64,000 bases of DNA from assembly GCF_039545795.1 (NCBI RefSeq), contig NZ_CP154260.1:5001-69000 (forward strand), in the 5' to 3' direction. Source of the DNA: Chitinophaga niabensis (GTDB taxonomy: Bacteria; Bacteroidota; Bacteroidia; Chitinophagales; Chitinophagaceae). The translations under genes and the position numbers were made by a program. Below are positions 35,058-43,666 of the stretch, piece by piece. Numbering within the stretch: position 1 is the first letter of the stretch; each line of letters opens with the position of its first letter. The notes beneath the pieces are model-generated. The model saw only the letters and a program-made list of their open reading frames with translations. It had not been told where the DNA came from and made no database searches.

Positions 35058-36023
35058 TTAAAATTTCCTGTCAGTGGTGAATCTCACCAGTGTTTCCAGT
35101 CCTGCCCGGATATTATTTTCGGGGAACTCATGCAGAATAGCCAGTGCATCATCGCGGTATTGCAGCATTTTTTGCCGGGCATAGTCTATACCGCCGCTTT
35201 CGTTGACCATGGAGATCACTTCGTTGACCTTGTCTTTTTCCTTATTGTGGTTCTTTACTATATTAATGATGTGTCTGCGTTGTTCTGCAGAGCCATGTTG
35301 AAGGGTGTAGATCAGGGGGAGGGTCATTTTCTTTTCCCGGATATCAATTCCGGTAGGTTTTCCGATGTTGGCGGAGCCATAATCGAAAAGGTCGTCTTTG
35401 ATCTGGAAGGCAATCCCTACTTTTTGGCCGAAAAGGCGCATTTTTTGGGTGATCTCTTCACTGGCTGAGGTGCTCCAGGCGCCTGCAGCACAAGCTGAGG
35501 CCAGGAGGGAGGCTGTTTTTCGCTGGATAATATCAAAATACACCTCTTCCTTAATATCCAGTTTCCGGGTCTTTTCCATCTGGAGCAATTCCCCCTCGCT
35601 CATTTCCCTTACGGCATTGGACAGGATCTGGAGCGCTTTATAGTCATTATTATTAAGGGACAATAAAAGGCCTTTAGTGAGGAGATAGTCCCCCACCAGT
35701 ACGGCAATCTTATTCTTCCAAAGAGCATTTACAGAAAAAAAGCCTCTGCGTTCGAGGGAATCGTCAACTACATCATCATGAACAAGGGTGGCGGTGTGTA
35801 ATACTTCTACAAGAGCAGCAGCCCGGTAAGTACTTTCATTGATCTCAGCGCTGAACATCCGGGCGGAAAGGATCACGAACATCGGCCGGATCTGCTTTCC
35901 CTTGCGTTTTACGATGTAATGCATGATCCGGTCCAGCAGGGGGACATCACTTTTTACAGCATCTGCAAACTTTCCTTCGAAATCCTGTAATTCCTTCCCA
36001 ATCAGTTGTTTAATTTCCTCCAT
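35058..36023 (-). CDS. Polyprenyl diphosphate synthase (trans-isoprenyl type)
   Basis: A 321-aa all-helical prenyl transferase that extends an allylic diphosphate with isopentenyl diphosphate. The first Asp-rich motif is D83-D-V-V-D87-D, the second is D-D-L-F-D in Q-I-K-D-D-L-F-D-Y (near 220), and G-K-Q-I-R-P (42-47) binds diphosphate. Similarity is to the long-chain (hepta/octaprenyl) type, probably making the menaquinone side chain; that fits the NADH-quinone oxidoreductase upstream. Chain length cannot be set from the sequence with certainty. Confidence 0.9.
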   Translation of the reverse strand: MEEIKQLIGKELQDFEGKFADAVKSDVPLLDRIMHYIVKRKGKQIRPMFVILSARMFSAEINESTYRAAALVEVLHTATLVHDDVVDDSLERRGFFSVNALWKNKIAVLVGDYLLTKGLLLSLNNNDYKALQILSNAVREMSEGELLQMEKTRKLDIKEEVYFDIIQRKTASLLASACAAGAWSTSASEEITQKMRLFGQKVGIAFQIKDDLFDYGSANIGKPTGIDIREKKMTLPLIYTLQHGSAEQRRHIINIVKNHNKEKDKVNEVISMVNESGGIDYARQKMLQYRDDALAILHEFPENNIRAGLETLVRFTTDRKF

Positions 36024-36168
36024 ATGTTAAAAAAAGCTTCGCTAAGCTACCCCTAAAATAGCACATTCTGATAATTTGGCCCCGAATTTGTAGATAATAC
36101 CCGAGTGTTCTTTTAAATAGCCCTTAATTTTGAGGGAGTTATCAATACAAATAAAATCGCAAGAAAAA

Positions 36169-36199
36169 TTTGTATATTCATTAAGGATTTTTACCTTTG
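36169..36199 (+). promoter_or_regulatory. Bacteroidetes-type promoter of the OmpA-like gene
   Basis: TTTG (36169-36172), a 19-bp spacer, TACCTTTG (36192-36199): a full match to the -33/-7 consensus. Transcription should start near 36206, leaving a leader of about 53 nt that is A/T-rich ahead of the start codon. This suits a strongly expressed outer-membrane protein gene. Confidence 0.75.
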
Positions 36200-36258
36200 C
36201 TTGGTAAAAAACGCGTTAATTGTAAAATCTTTAACAGTTTTTAAATAAAAAAACAATT

Positions 36259-37815
36259 ATGGCAAGCAAAAAGTACTTACTACTGGCAGGTGCAATGACT
36301 CTTCTGGCAGCATCTCCCGGTTTTGCGCAGGTTAAGCCCTCATACGATGCGCTGGACTCCTCTAAAGTTTCAGCGAAGAATATGGCGCAATTCAACAGTT
36401 TCAGAAACAACCAATCTGACTATCCGGCCAAGCCGAGAAATATGTGGGAATTGGGAGTTCACGGCGGTTACCACTTTATTAAAGGTGACGTTGCTGCTCT
36501 TCCCGGTTTCGGTGGCGGTCTCTCCCTGAGAAAAGCCCTCGGTCATACTTTCTCTATCAGAGGTGAGTACACCGGTTCTTTCGACTACGGTCTGGATTAT
36601 CAATTGAAACCTAACACAGTTGGCGGTGCTTACAACGCAACTGCTAACCTGAATGGTGGTAGAGTTGTTCCTGCTTACAGGACTGCTACTCACCAACTGT
36701 CTTTGAACCTCATCGCTTCTCTGAGCAACATCCTGTTCTACAAAGCTCAACCTAAAGTTAACTGGTACGTTTTGGCTGGTTACGGTCTGATGCTGGCAGA
36801 TGTTGACGTTGACGCGCTGAATGCTAACGGTGCTGGATATAACTATGGTGCTGGTGGAGCTAACATCAACTTCAGCGGCAAGAAGAAAGATATCCGCGAT
36901 GCGTTGAAAAATTATCACGACAAAGAATATGAACAAAATGCACCTGCACAAGGTAACCGCGTTCAGATCGGTCGTAGAGATGATAACCAACTCCTGCGTC
37001 ATGCGCTGGAAGTAGGTACTGGTATCGCTTTCAAAGTTTCTAAACGTTTCAACATTGGTGTTGAAGAGAAACTGACCCTGCCTTTCGATGATTACCTGGA
37101 CGGTTACACCGCCGGTGCTTACGATGGTAGCAAAGATTTCTTCTCTTACACTTCCGTTCGTTTGAACTTCAACCTCGGTAACCCCAACAAACGTGTTGAA
37201 CCATTATGGTGGGTTAATCCGCTGGATTTCGCTTACAACGAGCTGAACAGCCCACGCCGCATGAAGCTGCCTACTCCGGTATTGCCTGATGCTGATGGTG
37301 ATGGTGTTACTGATCAATTCGATCGCGAACCTAACACACCAGCTGGTGCTCCCGTTGATTCTCACGGTGTAGCTAAGGATACTGATGGTGATGGTGTTCC
37401 TGACTACAAAGACAAACAACTGATCACGCCTACTTACTGCTTCCCAGTTGATGCTGATGGCGTAGGTAAATGCCCAGATCCTGAGTGCTGCAAAAACATC
37501 GTAGCTCAGCCTAACTGCGCTAGCCTGATCTTCCCAAGCGTAGCTTTCAAAGGCAGCGCAACCAAAATCTCTAACGATTTTGAAGCTGTACTGGGTAGCG
37601 TAGCTAACACACTCCGTTCTAATCCTTCCTGCAACATCCTGGTTACTGGCCACGCTGGTGCTAAAGGTAAGAAAGGTGGTGTTGATCTGAGCTCTCGCCG
37701 TGTTGACGCTGTAATCGACTACCTGGCTGAAAAACAAGGTATCGATCGCGGTCGCTTCATCAAACAAAACACTCCTGGTGATGCTAACACTGTAGACCTG
37801 GCTCCTGCCAACTAA
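36259..37815 (+). CDS. OmpA-family outer membrane protein with calcium-type repeats
   Basis: A 518-aa outer-membrane protein. Signal peptide 1-23 (ends S-P-G-F-A-Q). Residues about 60-340 form an N-terminal beta-barrel-like domain with alternating aromatic/hydrophobic strands. Then come thrombospondin type 3-like acidic repeats (D-A-D-G-D-G-V-T-D, D-T-D-G-D-G-V-P-D, about 345-395) and a C-terminal OmpA domain (about 415-518). In that domain the usual G-H-T-D reads G464-H-A-G467, so the peptidoglycan-binding Asp is missing, while the later Arg (S-S-R-R) is kept. Codons are strongly biased (GGT, GCT, CTG, AAC), typical of very high expression. Strong promoter and terminator flank it. Confidence 0.9.
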   Translation: MASKKYLLLAGAMTLLAASPGFAQVKPSYDALDSSKVSAKNMAQFNSFRNNQSDYPAKPRNMWELGVHGGYHFIKGDVAALPGFGGGLSLRKALGHTFSIRGEYTGSFDYGLDYQLKPNTVGGAYNATANLNGGRVVPAYRTATHQLSLNLIASLSNILFYKAQPKVNWYVLAGYGLMLADVDVDALNANGAGYNYGAGGANINFSGKKKDIRDALKNYHDKEYEQNAPAQGNRVQIGRRDDNQLLRHALEVGTGIAFKVSKRFNIGVEEKLTLPFDDYLDGYTAGAYDGSKDFFSYTSVRLNFNLGNPNKRVEPLWWVNPLDFAYNELNSPRRMKLPTPVLPDADGDGVTDQFDREPNTPAGAPVDSHGVAKDTDGDGVPDYKDKQLITPTYCFPVDADGVGKCPDPECCKNIVAQPNCASLIFPSVAFKGSATKISNDFEAVLGSVANTLRSNPSCNILVTGHAGAKGKKGGVDLSSRRVDAVIDYLAEKQGIDRGRFIKQNTPGDANTVDLAPAN

Positions 37816-37840
37816 TACAGTTGCACACTGGTAAATATTT

Positions 37841-37875
37841 AAAAGAGGTTGCTCATATTGAGCAACCTCTTTTTT
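37841..37875 (+). terminator. Strong intrinsic terminator after the OmpA-like gene
   Basis: A perfect 15-bp stem (AAAAGAGGTTGCTCA at 37841-37855 with 37859-37873) and 3-nt loop, followed by a T run. Confidence 0.9.
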
Positions 37876-37956
37876 TATGGTAAGGAGATAATACGCGATT
37901 GCTCCGTATTTATTACTAAATTTGACCTGCCTTTAATCTTTTATATTGTACTCTGC

Positions 37957-39924
37957 GTGGTAAAAGACTTCAATAAAGCTACCCTGGCCGGTCTGATCGT
38001 GGCACTGGGAATCATTTACGGCGATATCGGTACCTCTCCGCTCTACGTGTTCAAAGCAATTGTTGGAACCAACGAAATCAGCGACCTGCTGGTGATCGGC
38101 GGTATCTCCTGCATTATCTGGACCCTCACACTTCAAACAACAGTAAAGTATGTGATCCTGACCCTCAAAGCCGATAACAAAGGTGAAGGCGGGATTTTTT
38201 CACTTTATGCACTGGTCAGGCGGCATGGGAAATGGACGGTTATATTTGGAATGATAGGAGGGGCCGCTTTATTAGCGGATGGTATTATTACCCCACCCAT
38301 CACCGTCACTTCAGCTGTAGAGGGTTTACGCACGCTGCCTGTATTTAAAGACCTGGGTGAGTGGACAATTGTAAAGATCGTACTCGTGATCATTACACTG
38401 CTGTTCTTTATGCAGCAGTTCGGTACCATGTCCATTGGTAAAATGTTCGGCCCCATCATGGTGATCTGGTTCGGCATGCTGGCGGTATTAGGGATCTCCC
38501 ATATTGCGGATGACCTCACCGTATTAAAAGCATTTAACCCGTACTACGCTATTGAATTATTGGCAGTATATCCGCACGGCTTCCTTATCCTGGGAGCAGT
38601 GTTCCTCTGTACCACGGGGGCAGAGGCCCTCTATTCAGATCTTGGTCACTGCGGCCGAGGTAACATCCGTGTTTCCTGGATATTTGTAAAATCTTCCCTG
38701 ATCCTCAACTACCTGGGGCAGGGCGCCTGGTTATTAACCCAGCGTGGCGGTACGCTCCATGGAGAAAATCCCTTCTTCCTGATCATGCCGGAATGGTTTG
38801 TGATATTTGGGGTGTTAATTGCAACGATTGCATCTGTAATTGCCAGTCAGGCCCTGATCTCCGGATCGTTTACCCTTATTTCTGAAGCAATGCGCCTGAA
38901 CCTCTGGCCAAAGCTGAAGATCAATTACCCCACTGAATTACGCGGTCAGTTATTCATTCCGGGCATCAACCTGATGTTGTTCACCGGTTGTGTGGCTATC
39001 GTTTTGATATTTAAGGAATCTTCCGCAATGGAAGCAGCTTATGGCCTGTCCATCACCATTTGTATGTTGATGACCTCCTGCCTGTTTGCATTCTACCTGT
39101 ATACGCGAAGGGTAAGGCTGCTTTGGATCGGGTTATATCTTGTTGTATATCTGACCATTGAGTTCTCTTTCCTTTTTGCCAACCTCGTGAAATTCATGCA
39201 CGGTGGTTATGTAACAGTGATCGTAGGAGGCGCACTTTTCCTGGTCATGTATTCCTGGTTCCGGTCCCGCAAGATCAAGAACAGGTATGTGGAATTTGTA
39301 AAACTGGAGGATTACCTGCCTATTTTACAGGAACTGAGCAATGACACTACCATCCCTAAATATGCCACGCACCTCGTATATATGAGTAGTGCAGATAACC
39401 CGAAAGAAATAGAGCATAAGATCATTTACTCCATCCTTAATAAGAAACCCAAACGTGCCGATATCTACTGGTTCGTACATGTGGATGTAGTGGATGAACC
39501 TTATATGAGCGAATACACCGTGCAAACCATTATTCCCAATGAAGTGATCAGGGTGGAATTCCGTCTTGGGTTCAGGGTGGAGCAAAGGATCAACCTGATG
39601 TTCAGAATGGTGGTGGAAGATATGGTGCGTAATAAGGAAGTGAATATCACCAGCCGCTACGAATCGCTGAGTAAAAACAATGTGGTGGGCGACTTCCAGT
39701 TCATCGTTATGGAAAAATTCCTCTCTCACGATAATGACCTTCCCCTGCATGAGCGGATCATCATGCGCATTTACTTCATGCTTAAAAAGATCGGGCTTTC
39801 CGAGGAACGTGGTTTTGGACTGGATTCCAGTTACGTAACCATCGAGAAGTTCCCATTGGTGGTAGCGCCGGTTACCAATCTTCAATTGAGAAGGGTGCAG
39901 GAACGTTACAGATACGAAGATTAA
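37957..39924 (+). CDS. kup: KUP-family potassium uptake protein
   Basis: An inner-membrane K+ transporter, likely a K+/H+ symporter, with about 12 helices followed by a cytoplasmic C-terminal domain of roughly 200 residues. The family signature G-I-I-Y-G-D-I-G-T-S-P-L-Y-V-F-K-A stands near the start; A-D-G-I-I-T-P-P-I-T-V and F-L-C-T-T-G-A-E-A-L-Y-S-D-L-G-H-C-G are also typical. Start GTG 37957 gives 655 aa, beginning (M)-V-K-D-F-N-K-A-T-L-A-G. The frame is open to 37849, but that part lies in the ompA terminator and has no ATG. The start is therefore inferred. Confidence 0.9.
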   Translation: MVKDFNKATLAGLIVALGIIYGDIGTSPLYVFKAIVGTNEISDLLVIGGISCIIWTLTLQTTVKYVILTLKADNKGEGGIFSLYALVRRHGKWTVIFGMIGGAALLADGIITPPITVTSAVEGLRTLPVFKDLGEWTIVKIVLVIITLLFFMQQFGTMSIGKMFGPIMVIWFGMLAVLGISHIADDLTVLKAFNPYYAIELLAVYPHGFLILGAVFLCTTGAEALYSDLGHCGRGNIRVSWIFVKSSLILNYLGQGAWLLTQRGGTLHGENPFFLIMPEWFVIFGVLIATIASVIASQALISGSFTLISEAMRLNLWPKLKINYPTELRGQLFIPGINLMLFTGCVAIVLIFKESSAMEAAYGLSITICMLMTSCLFAFYLYTRRVRLLWIGLYLVVYLTIEFSFLFANLVKFMHGGYVTVIVGGALFLVMYSWFRSRKIKNRYVEFVKLEDYLPILQELSNDTTIPKYATHLVYMSSADNPKEIEHKIIYSILNKKPKRADIYWFVHVDVVDEPYMSEYTVQTIIPNEVIRVEFRLGFRVEQRINLMFRMVVEDMVRNKEVNITSRYESLSKNNVVGDFQFIVMEKFLSHDNDLPLHERIIMRIYFMLKKIGLSEERGFGLDSSYVTIEKFPLVVAPVTNLQLRRVQERYRYED

Positions 39925-39980
39925 TAGGTTGCTTGCTAACGTGTCGTGTATTATTTTAGCAATTCCTAAAAACGCTTATC

Positions 39981-41702
39981 ATGCTAAAACACGTCTACGC
40001 TACAGCTTTATTGTTGTCGCTATCCTGTGCAACCTTTGCCCAGAATGGTGTTCAATCTGACTATCGCGAACTGCCAGACCCGCGCCCAATTGATCCCATA
40101 AGCTGGAGTACAGTTCAGCCTGGTGTACATGCCCACTTTGGTAGTGCGGATGTACGTTATGAAAAAAACTATGCACCCCTTGCTTCATCTCTCAGATCCT
40201 CCTGGAGCGCCAAAGCCTGGAGAGGAGAGAAAGTGCATACGCAATTGGTGATCTACACCACGAAACCACTCACCGCTGTAAGCATCGGGAAATCTGATCT
40301 GAAAGACAATAATGGAAATAAGATCCCGGCCAGCGCCATTACACCGGGTTTTGTCCGTTATGTGATGACGGATGAACTGAACAGCGAAGGTGGTGGATGC
40401 GGACATCGCCCCCCTGGTTCTTTTGACTCTTCCCTGGTAGCAGATGGCATCGATTTTATCCCTGCTATTAATATCGCTGCCAATACCACACAGCCTGTAT
40501 GGTTAAATGTAACCGTTCCCCCTCAAACGCCTGCAGGTGTTTATAAAGGTTATGTGAAAGTGCAGGAGCAAAAGCTCAATTATGAAGTGGTGGTATCCAA
40601 CCGTACTTTGCCACAACCCAGGGATTGGGCTTTTCATCTGGACCTCTGGCAAAGCCCTTATGCCGTTGCAAGGGTACACAATACCAAATTGTGGAGTAAA
40701 GAACACTTTGCTGCCATGAAACCCTATATGGAAATGTTGGCCAATGCAGGGCAGAAAGTGATCACCACCAGTATTATTTACGATCCCTGGAACAGCCAGA
40801 CGGAAGATATTTATGGAGACATGGTGAAGTGGACAAAAAAGAAAGACGGCACCTGGAATTTTGATTATACCGTATTTGATAAGTGGGTTGCGTTTATGCA
40901 GGAGACCGGCATTAAAAAACAGGTAGCCTGCTACAGCATGATCCCCTGGAACCTGAAATTCTATTATTATAATGAAGCCAGTGGAAAAGATACTTTTATT
41001 GTAGCTAAACCCGGTACCAAAGAATATGATGATCACTGGCGCCCGATGCTGGCTGATTTTTCCAAACACCTGAAAGCAAAAGGCTGGTTTGACATTACCT
41101 GCATTGCAATGGACGAACGCCCGATGGAAGCCATGCAGAATGCCATTAAACTGATCCGCAGTGTTGATAAAGATTTCAAAGTGTCTTTGGCTGGTAATTA
41201 TCATAAAGAGCTGGTGAATGACATCTTTGATTATTGTGTAGCATCCGGACAGGACTTCACGAAAGAAGAACGCAAATGGCGTTTTGAAAAAGGATGGCCA
41301 AGTACTTATTATACCTGCTGTTCAGAAGGTTATCCTAACACCTTCACTTTTTCACCCTTAGCTGAATCTGCCTGGTTGGGATGGCATGCTGCGGCAAAGA
41401 ATTACAGCGGTTATCTGCGCTGGGCATATAATTGCTGGGTGAAAGAACCGCTGCAGGATTCCCGTTTCCGTACCTGGGCTGCCGGGGACACTTACCTGGT
41501 TTATCCTGGTCCAAGATCGTCCATGCGTTTTGAGCGGATGATAGAAGGTATCCAGGTATATGAGAAGATCCGGGTGCTGAGAGCAGAAGGGAAAGGCGCA
41601 GAAATAGATAAGGTGCTGAAAGCTTTTGAGATCAATGCCCTGAAAGCGAAAACGGCAGGGGATATGGTGAACAAGGCCACAACAACATTGAATACATTAT
41701 AG
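39981..41702 (+). CDS. Secreted DUF4091 / GH123-like glycoside hydrolase
   Basis: A 573-aa exported protein. Signal peptide about 1-20 (ends A-T-F-A-Q). An N-terminal beta-sandwich (about 50-200, with W-L-N-V-T-V-P-P-Q-T-P-A-G-V-Y-K-G) precedes a TIM-barrel-like DUF4091 domain (about 210-545). The Asp-Glu pair D378-E379 (I-A-M-D-E-R-P-M) matches the position of the catalytic pair in GH123 beta-N-acetylgalactosaminidases, which use substrate-assisted catalysis. The C-terminal S-S-M-R-F-E-R-M-I-E-G-I-Q-V-Y-E is characteristic of DUF4091. The substrate is probably an N-acetylated hexosamine glycan; this is inference. No SusC/D pair is nearby. Confidence 0.85.
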   Translation: MLKHVYATALLLSLSCATFAQNGVQSDYRELPDPRPIDPISWSTVQPGVHAHFGSADVRYEKNYAPLASSLRSSWSAKAWRGEKVHTQLVIYTTKPLTAVSIGKSDLKDNNGNKIPASAITPGFVRYVMTDELNSEGGGCGHRPPGSFDSSLVADGIDFIPAINIAANTTQPVWLNVTVPPQTPAGVYKGYVKVQEQKLNYEVVVSNRTLPQPRDWAFHLDLWQSPYAVARVHNTKLWSKEHFAAMKPYMEMLANAGQKVITTSIIYDPWNSQTEDIYGDMVKWTKKKDGTWNFDYTVFDKWVAFMQETGIKKQVACYSMIPWNLKFYYYNEASGKDTFIVAKPGTKEYDDHWRPMLADFSKHLKAKGWFDITCIAMDERPMEAMQNAIKLIRSVDKDFKVSLAGNYHKELVNDIFDYCVASGQDFTKEERKWRFEKGWPSTYYTCCSEGYPNTFTFSPLAESAWLGWHAAAKNYSGYLRWAYNCWVKEPLQDSRFRTWAAGDTYLVYPGPRSSMRFERMIEGIQVYEKIRVLRAEGKGAEIDKVLKAFEINALKAKTAGDMVNKATTTLNTL

Positions 41703-41706
41703 GAAT

Positions 41707-41742
41707 AAAAAAAATCCTCCGAGGAATCGGAGGATTTTTTTT
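41707..41742. terminator. Bidirectional terminator between GH123-like gene and ftsZ
   Basis: A perfect 16-bp stem with loop GGAA: 41707-41722 (A run then ATCCTCCGA) pairs with 41727-41742. A run on one side and T run on the other serve both converging genes; it ends the dcw cluster. Confidence 0.9.
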
Positions 41743-41785
41743 AACACAACTAAAAAACAATCAAACTTTATAATATTCAAAAAGA

Positions 41786-43558
41786 TCAGTCTGGTTTTTT
41801 GCCATCTAAAAAGGTATTGATCGTATTGATCTCCGCCTTGTTATCCTGGTCGTTGCCCACTGTGTAGCTGGAATAGAACTGCTCAGCAGAGCCGGCGCCA
41901 TTATCCAGGTCTACATTCCTTCTCAGGTAGGCAGGCACATTTTCTATCTCCTGGTTATTTTCCATGTTCTTCACATTGAAACTAATGCTGCGCAGTTTGG
42001 CTACCCTTTCCAGTTGCTTGCGTTTCTGTTCATCGTTAGGCTCTTCCTGCTGAGGAACCAGTTGCTGTGGCTGCTGAACAGGTTGTACAGGCTGCTGCAC
42101 AGGTTGTTCCGGTGCAACTGGCGCTGCATCTTCCTTAAACACCATCTTCATTTCCGGTTGGTCCTCAGTGCTGTTATTCACCGGTTCCACATATATATTG
42201 GAAGGGCGGTTGAGATAACCTCCGGAAGCAGGCGTACTTGCTGGCTGCTGCGGTTGAACTGGTTGTTGTACTTGTTGTTGCACCTGCTGTTGAGCTTGCG
42301 GCTGTGGTACATTTACCGGTTCAACAGGTTCAATGTTCAGCGTGTAGGTTTCCCTTGGCTGTTGTACGGCAGGTTGCTCAAATGAAGTAGCAGGAGCGGG
42401 GTGAGATACTACAGGTACTACCAATGTTGGTGCCATTACATCTTTGATCTCTGGTTCTTCCTCAGAGAACAGCATGCCCTGGTTGTGCATCTTCTTTTCA
42501 TCTCCTTCCTGCCCCAGTGTCATAACGATCTTAGGCTCTTCCTTGATCACCTGTTGCTGCTGATTTGCAGTAGCTTTCAGTTGCTGAATAGGATTTTGTT
42601 CAAACCCGGTAGCAATGATGGTAACCCCCAGGTTGCGGTCTAAGGTCTGATCATAGCCCACACCCAGGATCACATCGCAATCCTCACCGGCCATACTTTG
42701 TACATATGCCTGGATCGTATCCATTTCATCAAGTGTGTGCTCGAATTCACCTTCGGCGGAAGAAATATTGATAAGGATCCATTTGGCTCCTTTGATATCA
42801 TTATCATTCAGCAACGGAGAAGTCAATGCTTCTTCGATCGCTATTTGTGCACGGTTTTCTCCTTCTGCCAGTGCAGCTCCCAGAATAGCCACGCCACCGT
42901 TGCGCATTACGGTACAAACGTCCGCAAAGTCAACGTTGATCTGACCGGTGGAGTTGATCACATCCGTGATACATTTAGCCGCTGTGGCCAACACGTTATC
43001 CGCTTTTTCAAAGGCCGCTTTGAATTTCAGGTCACCGAACTTCTGACGGAGTTTGTCGTTGGATATGATCAATAAAGTATCCACACATTCTTTCAAACGG
43101 TTGATACCTTCTTCTGCCTGCTGCATACGTTTTTTCCCTTCATATGAAAAGGGAGTGGTAACAATACCCACAGTAAGGATCCCCAATTCTTTGCAGATCC
43201 TGGCAATGATGGGTGCTCCGCCGGTTCCGGTTCCGCCACCCATACCTGCAGTAATGAATGCCATTTTGGTATTCACCTCCAGGATCTTTTTGATTTCTTC
43301 AAAGGATTCCTCTGTAGCCTGTTCGCCGATCCTCGGATTGGCGCCTGCTCCTAAACCCTGCGTCAGGTGTGGTCCCAGTTGTACCTTATTGGGTACAGGA
43401 CTGTTTGCAATAGCCTGTGCATCGGTATTGCAGATAATGAAGTTCACTCCATCAATGTTCTGGCTGAACATGTGGTTGACTGCATTGCTACCTCCGCCAC
43501 CAATGCCTATTACCTTGATGATAGAGGATTTTTCCTTTGGAAGATCAAAATGTATCAT
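41786..43558 (-). CDS. ftsZ: Cell division protein FtsZ
   Basis: A 590-aa tubulin-like GTPase that forms the Z ring. The GTP-binding glycine loop is G-M-G-G-G-T-G-T-G-G-A-P (about 105-116). The T7 catalytic loop is N-V-D-F-A-D (near 210). The C-terminal part (about 330-560) is an unusually long, Gln/Pro/Val-rich linker with repeats such as Q-Q-P-V-Q, typical of Bacteroidota. It carries V-P-A-Y-L-R-R (about 545-551), the conserved peptide that binds FtsA. It is the last gene of the dcw cluster; a possible 26-codon ORF overlaps its start. Confidence 0.97.
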   Translation of the reverse strand: MIHFDLPKEKSSIIKVIGIGGGGSNAVNHMFSQNIDGVNFIICNTDAQAIANSPVPNKVQLGPHLTQGLGAGANPRIGEQATEESFEEIKKILEVNTKMAFITAGMGGGTGTGGAPIIARICKELGILTVGIVTTPFSYEGKKRMQQAEEGINRLKECVDTLLIISNDKLRQKFGDLKFKAAFEKADNVLATAAKCITDVINSTGQINVDFADVCTVMRNGGVAILGAALAEGENRAQIAIEEALTSPLLNDNDIKGAKWILINISSAEGEFEHTLDEMDTIQAYVQSMAGEDCDVILGVGYDQTLDRNLGVTIIATGFEQNPIQQLKATANQQQQVIKEEPKIVMTLGQEGDEKKMHNQGMLFSEEEPEIKDVMAPTLVVPVVSHPAPATSFEQPAVQQPRETYTLNIEPVEPVNVPQPQAQQQVQQQVQQPVQPQQPASTPASGGYLNRPSNIYVEPVNNSTEDQPEMKMVFKEDAAPVAPEQPVQQPVQPVQQPQQLVPQQEEPNDEQKRKQLERVAKLRSISFNVKNMENNQEIENVPAYLRRNVDLDNGAGSAEQFYSSYTVGNDQDNKAEINTINTFLDGKKPD

Positions 43559-43635
43559 GACTCTTTCTCTTTTTTTGGGTTAGTATTTGATGTACTGTTC
43601 CTACGCGCTGTTTTGATCGTTTTATTTGAATTCAT
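43555..43635 (-). CDS. Possible 26-aa ORF coupled to ftsZ
   Basis: In the 108-bp ftsA-ftsZ gap the minus strand has ATG at 43635 and a frame of 26 residues (M-N-S-N-K-T-I-K-T-A-R-R-N-S and a basic tail K-K-E-K-E-S). Its stop TGA overlaps the ftsZ start as ATGA. That overlap would couple translation of the two. The peptide is Asn/Ser/Thr/Lys-rich, matches no family I know, and could arise by chance. Confidence 0.22.
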   Translation of the reverse strand: MNSNKTIKTARRNSTSNTNPKKEKES

Positions 43636-43666
43636 TATTAATTGCAACAATCACGCCATAGCGTAA

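Noticed and set aside
37841..37875. Palindromes such as this one considered as attachment sites or mobile-element ends
   Set aside because: All strong palindromes in the window sit at gene 3' ends with T tracts and behave as terminators; no transposase or integrase is present.
37849..37956. N-terminal extension of the Kup transporter
   Set aside because: It begins at a TTG inside the ompA terminator hairpin and has no family similarity.
42014..42385. Long Leu/Arg-rich open frame opposite the ftsZ linker
   Set aside because: It is the complement of the Gln/Pro-rich low-complexity coding region of ftsZ; composition artefact.
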